64,000 bases of DNA, taken from assembly GCF_000189635.1 (NCBI RefSeq), contig NW_002476457.1:124001-188000 (forward strand), in the 5' to 3' direction. The notes beneath the pieces were generated by a model. It had not been told where the DNA came from. It worked only from the letters and a program-made list of their open reading frames with translations, and did not search any database. Position numbers and translations under genes: made by a program. This stretch comes from Tetrahymena thermophila SB210. Lineage: Eukaryota > Ciliophora > Oligohymenophorea > Hymenostomatida > Tetrahymenidae. Positions 12,170 through 24,131 of this stretch are shown here, piece after piece (position 1 is the first letter of the stretch; every line of letters starts with the position of its first letter).

Positions 12170-14861
12170 ATGATAGCAACAAATGGCTTTAAAGAATCTG
12201 AGCTAGCTAAATCTAGATGCTTTACCAGTTATTCAGTAAGAAAAAAAGAAACTATGTTTATTAATGAAACTCCAAGTAAGTATTTGAGAAAAAAATAAAT
12301 CATATTATATTGTTTGTTTAATAATATTTCATAGATTACTAAAGAAAAAATATTTAAAACATTAATGCTCTCATTTCCTTGAAAATTGATTAAAATGATG
12401 TTAATGAATACCAAAAGCCTAATTCAAACACATTAACAAATTTAAAGGGTAGTTAAATGAATCTGTAAAGAAATAATTATCTTCCATTTTATAATAGTTA
12501 TTACTCTAGTTAAGCTCTATAAAGTAAATAAACAGAGTTAGATATGCTCAAATTAGTAGGGAAAAATTGCTAATATAAGGATATATCGAGTAAAGCGAAT
12601 AATAATAGTTATTAATGCGCTTAAAGTAATGTTCGTTATAACTTAAATGATCATAAAAAAAACTTTAAATCTACGTAAATACAAGTAAACTTTAAAAATG
12701 AATAATAATAACAACAGTTAGATTAAAGCAATAACCAAACATTTTATTCAAAATCTATCATGAACTCTAATGAAACATAAGCTCAAGAAAACCTTGGAAC
12801 TAATCATAGCAGTAAAAAATAAATAGCTTTCATATTATAAATTATATTAAATATATTTAAGAGCATTTGAAGAATCAAAAGCATCTGTTCTAAATTCATA
12901 GCCATCTTTTACTGTCTAAAAACTAGAACACCTAAATTCTTTATGACAATAAATCAGGATATAAATCAATATTCTCGGTTGATTGGTTGGCTGAAGAAAT
13001 ATAACGTATTTACTTTTGTTTGTTTATAACTTAAAAATATTTATTAAAATAAAATTAGATAAATAAAGGGGATTTAGCTGTTTTAATGTACTTATAGTAG
13101 ATCTAAAAACATAAAAATACAATATTTTTAAAAGGGTAACTCCTACTTAAGAAAATCCTTATATTTTAACATAGGTAATTAATTAATTATTCATTCAAAT
13201 AAATAAATGGTTGTAAATATATTAATATTTAAACTAGGAAATCATACAGTAATCTCCTTTAAGTAAAGCATAAGTTTGTCTTCTAATAGTAACCTATTCA
13301 TTCTAGTTAATTATTAAATATTTGATATATATTAATTTAACAATTTTAGGTTTATATTGAAAAAGAACTTCAAAAGAATTAATATGCTTAAGAAGTTTTA
13401 ATAGAAAAATTGTTGTATAAAGGCAATCTATTGGGTCATGCTCAATTACCATAAGATGTAAAATTTATTCTATCATAAAACAAACAAATAAATGTGATTT
13501 TATATTAATTATATAAAAAGATTGAAAATTAAATTCTTATATTCTACTTTTTGCTTGCATTCACACTGGATGGCAACATGGAGAAATTATAGTAAGTTGA
13601 TTTTGCTATGACAAAAGTAAAGGATTTTCTTGACTTAAAAAATTGTAATAAAATTGTGAAATAATAAATCGGAATATTTTTTGATAATTATATTTATTTT
13701 ATATAATAGAGGGCTCTGTAAGCTTATCAGTTAAAAAGAAGATGATATTTAAAGTGATGTAATAAATTTGATTCGAATTTCAAGAAAAATTTAATAAAAA
13801 TTAAATAAATATTAGTAACAAAAAGAATATGTTTATAGAAGATAGCTTTAGAAAGACATTTAACGTGGATTTGATAAGAATAGTTGGTGAAAAAGTATAC
13901 AAAGGACTTATTTACTATGAATAAGGTGAAGAAGCTTTTTAAAAAGTAGATTTAAAGAACTATACTTCGCCAGCTATAAATTTTAATGCACAAACTAGTA
14001 AATACCTTAATAATTTTCTTATAAAATCTTAATATATTAGTAATTTTTAGGTTAAACTTAACTTGGAAAATAGCAGAGACAGTTAAATGAAATCTAAACA
14101 TATACAAGGTTGTAAATTATTTAATAGAACAAATAAAGGAGAGAGCTAGTTTCTTCCTAAAAGATATACAGGAGACCAGATCTACTGAGGTAGCATAGCT
14201 AATAATGTTTAAGAAATGCTAAAACAGCTTCCACTCCAATAAGCAATATGAATGTAAATTATTGATTTTTTTTACTAAAAATAAATAAATAAATATAAAA
14301 AAGAGAACAAATTCATAATTTCAAATGAAGAGGACTTCAAATCAAAGCACTGACAATATTTACAAATCAAAATTTCCTATGGATTCTGTATTAGATTTTC
14401 AAAGGTTAAAGACTCCCTTTCAATAAAATTGGACAGATGACTTTAGCAGTACTGAAACAAATGGTATACATGCTTAAGATTAATAGAGAAAAGAGCTATA
14501 CTCTTAAAATTCTTTGAGAAAGAAACAGGGTGCCTTTAATATATTTTAGTAGTTATCAAAGCAGTAATAAGTCAGTGCTTAACAAAATTTAAGATTTTAA
14601 TCAGGATAGATAAACGAAACAAGCTATAAAAAACCTACTTATAGTTCAATTAGTGTAATGCAACATAAAAATAATAGCTCAACTTTTAATTTACTTTATC
14701 ATGATAATAATGAAGTTAAATTTTAAGATATAGTACCTTTTGTAAGCATATTTCATACTTAATAATAGAATAATCCTGCAACACCAAATTATCACAAGAC
14801 ACCTAAATAATCAGAAGAAAAATACTAAAAATAGAAAGAATTAGAAGATTAATAAAATTGA
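12170..14861 (+). CDS. unrecognised 734-aa protein, nine exons
   Basis: I do not recognise a domain. Exons: 12170-12275, 12335-12811, 12862-13005, 13059-13174, 13238-13288, 13350-13717, 13816-13997, 14051-14253, 14304-14861; the sum is 2205 nt and all eight introns (50-98 bp) keep phase, so the model is firm although the function is not. Residues about 1-230 and 450-734 are Asn/Gln/Ser-rich and probably disordered. The middle, about 240-450, is a compact helical region with motifs such as SIFSVDWLAEEIQ, FNVLIVDLKTQKYNIFKR and a hydrophobic helix ILIFYFLLAFTLDG. The C-terminal part is Lys/Thr/Pro/Gln-rich. No signal peptide is visible. It runs in the same direction as the Cys-rich gene and converges on the WD-repeat gene with only 213 bp between stops. 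Confidence 0.8.
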
Positions 14862-15074
14862 TAATTCTCATCAATAATTTATTTTTATAACTTTGATTTT
14901 CTACAATCTTTAATGATTTATTTAGAAAAATTAAAGTGCATTTTAGCTAGATAGGTATGAATGATAACCATATTAATTGGAAAATTTTACAAATTTTTGT
15001 AAAACTTAAAGAAATACGATATGAAAACTTTTATAATATATATTATATACACTAAATTAATATTTATGTTCAAT

Positions 15075-18000
15075 TCATTAATATGAAGTTTTATTTTCTA
15101 CAGGCTAAGAACCTCTTTTGAAAGTGTTTTATTTAGGTTATGAAGTTTATCTCATTTACATTTCCTTTATTCTTTTCACTCTTTTTTCTTCATTCTTTTC
15201 TAGCTCTTAAGCTAATCTGGCTAAATCGTTCATCACTTTATTTTCTCTTTATTCCCTATTTTTATATTTTTTATGCAATGTTAAGAAACTTTAAGTAAAT
15301 TTTTAAAAACAAAAATTATTCAAAAATATAAAAATTCAAAAAAGGAATAAAACATATTTATTGATTTTAACAAATAGCTATTTAAATTTAAATAAAAACT
15401 TATTTAAAATTTTAGTTGATTTTATTTATTTTAATGTTATAAATAATCAATTAAATAAAAATTACATTTCATCAAATCTTTTTCTACATGCCTCTATTGT
15501 ATCTCTTTCATAATCTTTTAATTCTTAACCTGGTAGTCTTATTCTTTCTAGTAAAAATCTTTCTGGGTGTAAAACTTCTTTTGTTAAACGAGTCTTCTAT
15601 CCACTAAAATTTATTAAAAGAATTTAAGATGAAATATTTTAATTATTTATTTTTAATACTGCTAAGGGTGAGGTATGGCTTTAATATGAGTTGCATGAGT
15701 AAGTTAAGTTTTGAAAGAGCTATTAAGATCAGGCTCTTCATCAAAAGAGGCAGTTGATTTTTACTTCTATTATTAAACATATTATGACAGTATTTGTTAT
15801 TATTGATATTATTATTATTATTATTGCTATTGCAATTATGATTTTTATTGTTTCATAGTTTAGCTGTTATTTACTTGTAAAGTTTAACTTGCATTTAATG
15901 AACCATCTCGAGATTTGTTTTTTAAAATTGAAGGAAATTATGCTTTTGACATTCTTTTACTACTATTTTTAGTTATATCTTATGAAAGTGTATTCTAACC
16001 CATAGCAGGTGGTCCTATTGTTGGAATTTCAAAAGATGGGTTATTTAAATCTTCTATTGAAAGATGCCCAAATAAGTTTATTAATTTATCTCTATCTATC
16101 CCTTTTCTAGAAACGTTAGCTAAGCCAGGGAATATATTAATCAAAATATCATAAACTCTAAAGATAGAAATGTTTGTGTTTTTATCATAATTTTTAACTT
16201 TTTGATCTATAATTTATTTTTTTAAAGCAATTCTTTCTATTTCTCCACATTCCTAAATTTGTTTTTCTTCTTCTTTATCAAATGGAGGATGAATATCAGT
16301 TAAAATGCATAACTAATCTATAAAAAGCATTTTTTAAATACTAAATTAAATTTAAAAAATTACCTCTCTAAGCATTTAAAACACATTAGGGAAATAGTGT
16401 CCATGATTTTGTCCTTGTATCAAGATGAGAAGATGCTTGCATTTTAGCAATCTTTTATCCATGCCATAAGTCATATAATCTTAAATTTTTTAATGAATCT
16501 AAGACAAATGCAAGACCTGAATTAGAAACAGCTATGCTTTCAACAGAATTTTTTTTCTTCTCCATAAAAACATTCGTTCTCTTCATCATCATTTTACCTT
16601 TTTCCAAATCATGTAAATGAACAGTTCCATCTTTTGATCCTGAAACTAATCTCCAGTTTTCTAAGAACTCTATGCAAGTTACTTCATCTGTATGGCGATC
16701 CAAAGCCCATTTTTATAAATTAAATTGTAAGTCCCAGACAATTATAGATCCCTCTTTCAACCCAAATGCTGCAAACGACTCACTTTCGTTTATATTGAGG
16801 CTTTTTATTTATTAAAAATGATTAAAATAATATTTTTACACTTTAAGAATTTACCAAGTTACAGGATAAATTAAACTAAATGTCTTTTTTAATTTGGGCT
16901 TAATAGGTGGTAGTAGCTATCTGAGTTAGGCTTATGTTGGAGGTGGTGGAGGAGGTGGAGGTGTTTATTAAGCAGGAACAGCTCCTGTTTTAGTATTTTT
17001 AGAGTTAACTGTGATTGCTATACTTTTAGTTTCAGAACCACTTGATAATGATTTATCTTCTTTTTATAATGCATCATATAAAACGGAAATCAAATATTCT
17101 ATTTTTGCTGGTCTCAAATGGTGCAGCTCAAAACTTTTGACTCCTTTCCATGTAATTAACAAATCAGTTACTAACTCAAAATATCTAGGTCTTCCAAAAT
17201 ATTTTTTTGAATCAGGCAAGGTAACTTAAGTTTTTAGAAATTTGACAAGAGGTTTAAATTTAGGTAAAGGAATATCTTCAGAAATATCTTGTCCATTTGG
17301 AGACACTTTGTATTCTGGAATAGGTACGATATCATTAAATAATATCTCTTTTTTTTGTTGTTTTTATTCTTGTTGTTGTTTTTCTAAAAGTTCTTATTCA
17401 GTAGGTCCTTGATCTTTAGCTCCTTTTTTTGCATCCTTTTTTACATCTTTCTTTTCTTTAGCTGCTGCTTATTCTTTAAGCTACTACTCTAAAAGCTACT
17501 ATGCTACTATTTAAGGATTTAATGCTTTAAATGTGTCATCATTTATTTTAGCCATTAATTCTTTATAGTTTAAGCTGACTTTTTGTCCTTAAAAATTAAT
17601 AGAATAAAATGGTTTATCAATATCGACAGGCTTCATTTCTAAAATCTGTCCTGTTAAAATTCTTTAATGGGATGCCATACTTTATCTTCTAGGACTCTAA
17701 ATAGCTCCTGAAATTTAAGAGCTATTCCATTATTAAAATGCTTATATTAATTACAAATTAAAACAAATTATACCCATAAACTTGATTTGATGGATCATCT
17801 TATGAAGGATCATATTTAGGGATTTATGGTGGGTCTGGAATCTAAAAAATATGAACATCTCCATTATATGTGCAAACTGATACAAAATCACCATTAATTC
17901 CTATCTCAGCCTTAAAAGGAAGAGGATTGGCAAATTTAGCTTGGTCAGTAACATTGTTGGTTGCTGCTTAAGATAATGCTATTGGAATTTTAATGCTATA

Positions 18001-18883
18001 GTTATGATAAAGCTTATTATCACCCTACAATATACGATAAATATAAACAATAGGATCTGCTCTTGAAATAATAGAAATAGTAGTGAGCTATGTTTCTCCA
18101 TAAGGTATAGTTTATGAAGAAATATTTATAATACGTTTAGAAGGTGTTATTTCCTTTTTACAAACTTAAGTTTTTTTGTTCAAGTCAAGTAAAAATAAAC
18201 TTCCAGATTTATCCCCTACAAATATTTGATTATATCTACTTCTAGAGCTATTGCTAATAGCTGTTATTCCATTCAACTCAAAGCTACCTTATGGAGGAAA
18301 TTCGCTTAGATTTCCTATTAGATATTTTTACAGTAAATTATTGAAACATATTCTTAATAATTAAGAAAATAATTTTTTTTTGTATTTATTAAATATTTAA
18401 TTATCTATTTTTATAAATGCTATTTACCCTCATAATTTGGATCGCTTTTATAAGTCTTTTCAATCTCAAATATCTTTAAATTAATGTTGTGGAATATCAT
18501 TTCATTTATAATACCATTAATAAACCTATTGCAATTATTAAAAATAAATGAATTTATTATCCTTTGCAAATTCTACTAAAAATCATTTTATAATTTTGCG
18601 ATAAACTCTGAATATATAATTTTTCATACTTATATGGTTATGGTAGCTCATCCTCTTTGTTTTCTGGATTGCAATATTCGTAATTATTTAAGTCTCCTTT
18701 TTATTCTAATTATTTTTACTTAACGATTGTCTGTCTATACATTTCTTCTCCTCTCCTTTCATTTTCAGTCATTTTATAACTTTTAGGCTGCTTTTCTGCA
18801 AAATTAAACATGCTTTTTGCATTAGTCTCTTTCTTAGTCACCCTAAAATTGCTTGCAGACTCTTAGTAAATTGGACTAATCAT
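15075..18883 (-). CDS. 1080-aa WD-repeat protein, WDR93/CFAP297-like candidate
   Basis: Eight exons (minus): 18883-18630, 18561-18428, 18314-17774, 17721-16855, 16800-16364, 16317-15660, 15603-15466, 15288-15075; total 3243 nt in frame. Beta-propeller segments: about residues 130-305 (FVGDKSGSLFLLDLN, GDVHIFQIPD) and 600-745, with classic WD features (KEGSIIVWDLQ, RHTDEVTCIEF, VSGSKDGTVHLHDLE). A Gln/Lys/Ala-rich insert lies at about 370-435 and an eight-Pro run near 564. Near residue 85, ELPQPYKIIN precedes the propeller. The C terminus has a poly-Gln tract and a charged coiled-coil-like end (ARLAQELEKNEEKRVKRIKE). Family knowledge suggests an axonemal WD protein; the WDR93 type of central-pair protein is my best guess, but a generic WD scaffold remains possible. 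The last exon sits behind a 177-bp intron and is easy to miss. Confidence 0.8.
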
Positions 18884-20336
18884 CTAAATAAAACTCTTTG
18901 ATTGTTATAAAATTAAGCTTATATTATAAAATTTGTATTTATATGATATCCAATTAATTTAAAGATATTAATTAATTAAATATCAGCTATTAAAAAATAA
19001 ATAACTACTTTATTATTAACATGCAAAATTTCATTTCAAACACAACTAAATTTACAAGCAAAAAAAAATTAAAATGTTTGGATTATGTATGCATGAATAT
19101 AAACAATAGCTGGTTTTTATAAGTTATAATTGAAGTAATTATATTTAGAATGAAACTGAATATTGCAAATCTGAATTGAAAGTATATTTGTATTTACAAT
19201 ATAAATATTTTAAAAACTTTTAAAATAATTTTGTTAGAATAAAAATAATTTTTTAATTCAAAATCGTCCAATAAATCTTTCCTTATAAATAAATAATCAG
19301 CTTTTAACTTAAAAAATGTCATTAATTAATTATATATTGATAGACTAATAAATAACAAGAATACACTTAGTAAATTCCAACTAATATATAGGATTGCTAA
19401 AATATATTTGATAATATTATTATTGATAAATTTTCTGTTAGTTATTTGGTTTTGGAAAATTGTTTATTCTATTTATTATTAATAGTGTTTTATGAAGTTA
19501 TCAATTGATTATAATTAATTAAGAAAATATTTATTATATTTAATTTATTTTTTTGTTAAGTATAGTATAATTAATTACGAAGTTTTTTGTAAATTTGTTT
19601 TGATATTTTTGTAAATATAAGAATATTTTATTTTTTTTAATAAATGAAATAGCTAAATTCAAATTTTCCATCATAAATTAAATTTTTTATTTTATAAAGT
19701 TTATTAAAAAATTATTTTGATTAAATGTTTTTTTATATAAAATAGGCTTGAAAAATAAATAAATTAATTCGTTTTATTTGTTTATTATTTTATTTTTATT
19801 TTGAATTAAATTCTTAACTGATATCTTTTTTATAAATTATCTTTCATTATTTAAGTTAAAAATATACATTTTAATATTTAAATTTATATTTATTATTTGA
19901 ATTTTAAATAATTACTAAATTTTTTTCTAGATTTGCTTGATTTCTTGAAAAATAATCAGTCATGTTTATTAATATAAAATAGCTAAATCCTATTTGCTAT
20001 TCTATATCAAACTTTTAAATTATTAACTATATTGTGGTGGTAAAAATGAAAATATTTAGTTGATTGAATGTTTAAAAACATAAAGTAGGATTCAAAAATA
20101 AAGTAATTAACTTGATTTGATATAGTTTTTGCTTTTATTTTAACTTGCATTCTTAATTGCAAGCAGATAATCTTTAATTAAAATATTTGTAGAGGATAAG
20201 TGATTACAGTTTTTAGATATATTCTTCTCCTTTTTTTATTATTTAAAAAAATCTTTGAGATATTTGGATTAGTTAGAAAAATTATTAAAAAAAAATAAAT
20301 AGTTAACTTTTTAGGTAAATAATTTCATTTTTACTA
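18884..20336. other. 1.45-kb divergent spacer
   Basis: Separates the divergent WD-repeat gene (minus) and the PIG-O-like gene (plus). It is AT-rich, without exons or recognisable RNA genes. It should carry both promoters. Confidence 0.5.
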
Positions 20337-23300
20337 ATGAAGCTAGGGTATAATTGGACAATAATAGCTATTGTTTGTGCAAGCACAATATTTGGATGCT
20401 TCCTTTATTGCTTAGGATTCCAAAAATAGTTTAGTATTATTGAAAAGCATTCTTAAGTAGAAAATCCTTATATTGATGAGATGCATTTTGAAAATGAAGA
20501 GTAGAGGAATTTATATAAACAAGGATGGTTTCCTTAATTCAAAAAGAAAATATTTTTATACCTCGTTGATAGTCTTCGATATGACTAAGTGACAGATGTG
20601 AATAAGCAAAAAGAAATTGTTGTCAAAGATTAGAAAGGAGAAGTAGTATACTTTCCTTCAAGCTTTACTTCGATTACTGAAGCTCTAAATAATGATAGAA
20701 ATAATTCATTACTAATTAGAGGAGTTGTGGATACCTAAACTATGACAATAACTAGAATCAAAGCTCTTTCTACTGGCACTATTCCTTCATTCACAAGCAT
20801 GTTTGACTAGATTTCTAGTTAAAAAGATATCGAAGATAACCTGTTTTACTAATTGAAACAAAGATAATCACCACAGGAGGTAATTTATCTTTATGGAGTT
20901 GATTTATGGAATCAGTATTTCGCAGAGTATTTTGACTATTAGAGCTTAAATATCAACTCAAATTTGCAAAATATGATAGATAATAGTCCTATCTTTAATA
21001 AGGAAATTTTAGATAAGTATTTGAAAAATCCTAGTTAAACTAATTGGACATTCTTTATCAATCATGATGGAGGAATAGATTCGTTGATGCACGGAGAGGT
21101 AATTTATAGATTTGAAAAACCTTTCGAAAGTCCTCTATATTAATAAGCAATGGATATAAGTAATAATGCTACAAGAGATTTTATCTAAGCTATAGATGAG
21201 GATACAACTTTTATTTTATTTTCTGATCATGGTTTTACAAATTATGGCACTCATGGTGGAAAAGAAATAGAAGAAAGACTTTCTGTGATCTTTGGTTACG
21301 ATAAAAAAGGATTCATAAAAGATAGAAATATTAGTTAAAAGATGGATCCTTTGTATTTAGATTCTGAAACTGATTAGATTGATCTCTTGCCAACAATTTG
21401 TATGCTTAAAGGTCTAGCTATTCCTAGCAATAATATAGGAGCAATCATTCCAGATTTTTTTATAAAGGGTACTTCAAATACCATTATTGCTAATGCATAC
21501 TATACAAATATGAGATAGATCGAAGATTACTTTGATGAAAGCACAAAGCATCACAGTAATTTATCAAAGCAAACATATGATCACATTAAAGATCTTACAT
21601 AGGATATTAAAGATTCCTATTAGCGTATGTTTGTTAAGGAGACTTTTAAAGCAAGCTAACAAGAATTATCAGAATTTATTTCAGCAGTAATTCATTTATC
21701 TCACATTTCTAAAGAAGCAGCAAGAAAAGAAGGAGAAATTAAATACATTTACATGTATTTCGCTTTTGCAACTATAATTGCATCATTCTTATGCTCTGTC
21801 ACTTATATCGTATATAATGATGCAATAATTAGTCATAACTTTACTTCATCTGAAAAGCACTTGAACAAATTCATCCTAACCAAATTCATTTTGGGAAGTT
21901 TCCTAATCCACCTTGCTATATTCTTCGTTTTCACAGGAATAAATGTCCTGCTTCTAATTAATGTTGCTGCTTTTGTTATTCTGATCACCTTCACAATTGA
22001 TTATTTTTACTCTAGATATACTCTCTATAGCTAACCAAAGTATCTTCTAAAAGGAATAAAAGTATTTTCTTCATTCAAGTTCGACATACAAAACTTAGCT
22101 TACACATTTTTGCTTTTGTCCTTTTCGTACATCTTCATTAACATTGATCTTGTTGATGATCTAGATTTTTACATTTTTTTGATAACTTCAGCACTGCTTA
22201 TAGTGTTCACTCTCCATTTAATCTTTATTAAAGGTAAAATATTTTCTAGCAAGCTAAAAGTGCTCCTACAAATATTTATTGTTGGTTTTATGAGCTTCTT
22301 CTGTATGTATATGGACCCTTTTATCTAAAAAGATATGAAAAAGATTAACGAAAAAAACTATTTAAATATAGATTTTATCAACATTCTCTCTTATGATTTT
22401 TATAACACTGTAATTCCTCTTATCATATTTGTCTGTTTCTATTTCTACAAGTTGAAGGATACTATTAACCAATCTGTAAGCTTGAGCATGAGGACCAAAT
22501 TTGTGCTATTTACTCTGCATACTGCACTTATAACTTTACTCTCAATCTATTTTGTGACTAAGAATTACTTCCATGATAGCTAAGCGATGTACTTCTTTAG
22601 AAATTTCTTCCCTTTATCAAGCTATATTCTCGTGATTTTACAGGTTTTGTTTATAAATATTTGTGACAGATCAAACTTTTACTTTATCATAAAATACAAG
22701 CTATTTTTGTGGAGTCTATTACCATCATTCTTATATCTTATGGATTATTAATGCATAACTTTGATAGTGTTTTTCTTCCAAACTTTTTAGTACTTCCATA
22801 ATATAATAAACTTTTTGAACTATCGTCCATACTCTTTATTATACTCTTACTTGACAGTTGTGAGTTTCTAATATTTCTATGTTTCAGGACATAAATTTGC
22901 TTTTGAATTCATGCATTTGCACACACATGCTGTTGGCTTATTTGTTCATAGTGATTTCTTCTCAAACATAAACGTTTTTGTTGGAAATTATTCATTCTTC
23001 TTTTTAGCTTTCTTACAATTCCCTATATTGCTAAATAGAGACACTAAGTTCTAGTATTTAAAATCAAGCAACGATCATATCTCAGAAATTGCAAAGCCTC
23101 CATAAACTCCAATTCATAATGATTCCAGTATGATAAATGATAATCTGAACCATGCTGAGAATGATCAGGTAAACTTAATCTACAGTCAGCATGAACTGAC
23201 AGCTTAAGAAAGTACCTTCACTAAATCTTAAGACAGTTAGTTAACTCCTTAGTAGGCTGAAATAAAAAACAGTTTAACATTCTCTAAAAGTTTAATATTT

Positions 23301-23510
23301 GTTAATTTACCAATAATAATGAGCTTAATAATCAGCTTCTTTAGAAACATTTGCTTCCCAATTACTACAGACTGGGAAAAATACTCAACAGTTATAGTTT
23401 TCTTAACAACTATTTTCATGCTTTCCTCTGTTTTTGCCTAGCTTCACTTCTTATTGCAGCAAGTTTGTTACCAATTCGATTTCAATAAAAAGTACTTAAA
23501 ACTGCACTGA
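20337..23510 (+). CDS. PIGO: GPI ethanolamine phosphate transferase 3-like (PIG-O)
   Basis: Intronless, 1057 aa. Predicted ER enzyme adding ethanolamine phosphate to the third mannose of the GPI anchor. It begins with an uncleaved signal-anchor (WTIIAIVCASTIFGCFLYCLG). The luminal alkaline-phosphatase-type domain, about residues 75-370, shows LVDSLRYDQ, the substrate-side block ITRIKALSTGTIPSF, GGIDSLMHG in the place of the family D-x-x-G-H metal motif (Asp and His kept, Gly replaced by Met), and FSDHGFTNYGTHGG. QIDLLPTICMLKGLAIPSNN follows, which is closer to PIG-O than to PIG-N or PIG-G. From about residue 470 there are ten or more hydrophobic helices, interrupted by a hydrophilic loop near 905-980. 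The last helices lie near the C terminus. Length is normal for PIG-O. Family assignment is strong; the PIG-O rather than PIG-G choice is moderate. Confidence 0.85.
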
Positions 23511-24131
23511 CTATTAATTTATATAAAATATATGTCAATCATTAAATTATTTTTTTAGTATATTCAAATATTTTATTATTTTAAAATTAAATTAATATAT
23601 TTTATTTTATTAAAATAATTAATTCTAATAAGAAAAATATTAATTTGTTTGTATCTAAGTAAAATATTTTTAACATTTTCATCCGATTAATAACCTAAAG
23701 ATAAATTAAACATTTTAAATCAAAAAAATTTATTTTTTAGTAATAAATGAATGAATTATTAAAGTATTTTTGATTAAGAAAAATAAATAAAATCTATTTA
23801 TATATCAATCGAATAAAATTTAAATAAAATATATTTAATTAATGTAATGTTGCAATTTACTTAAATTTTTAGTGATGCAATTTATTTAAATATTTAGTGG
23901 TGAAATTTATTTAAATATCCAGTGATGCAATTTATTTAAATATTTAATTGTTTATTTTATTTATTTTGGAGAGATAAAATATTCTTATAATAACTTTGAA
24001 AATATACTACTTAAAAATTAACATAAAATATTGCAACTAAACCACGTAAAATTTAATTAATTGTTGTTTTATTATTATAAAAATGTATTCATTTATTTGA
24101 ATAATTATTATATTATTATAAAATTAACTCA
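23511..24131. other. convergent 3' spacer with minisatellite
   Basis: AT-rich region between the stops of the PIG-O-like gene and the first leucine-rich gene. Apart from the 25-bp tandem repeat listed separately, nothing is recognised. Confidence 0.5.
23848..23947. repeat. 25-bp minisatellite, four units
   Basis: Four head-to-tail units of exactly 25 bp begin at 23848, 23873, 23898 and 23923. The common core is TGATGCAATTTATTTAAATA followed by TTTAG; units two and four are nearly identical and units one and three differ at a few bases. Confidence 0.8.

Noticed and set aside
14862-15074. Extra exon between the two convergent genes
   Set aside because: Only 213 bp of AT-rich 3' flank; both neighbouring gene models already close in phase.
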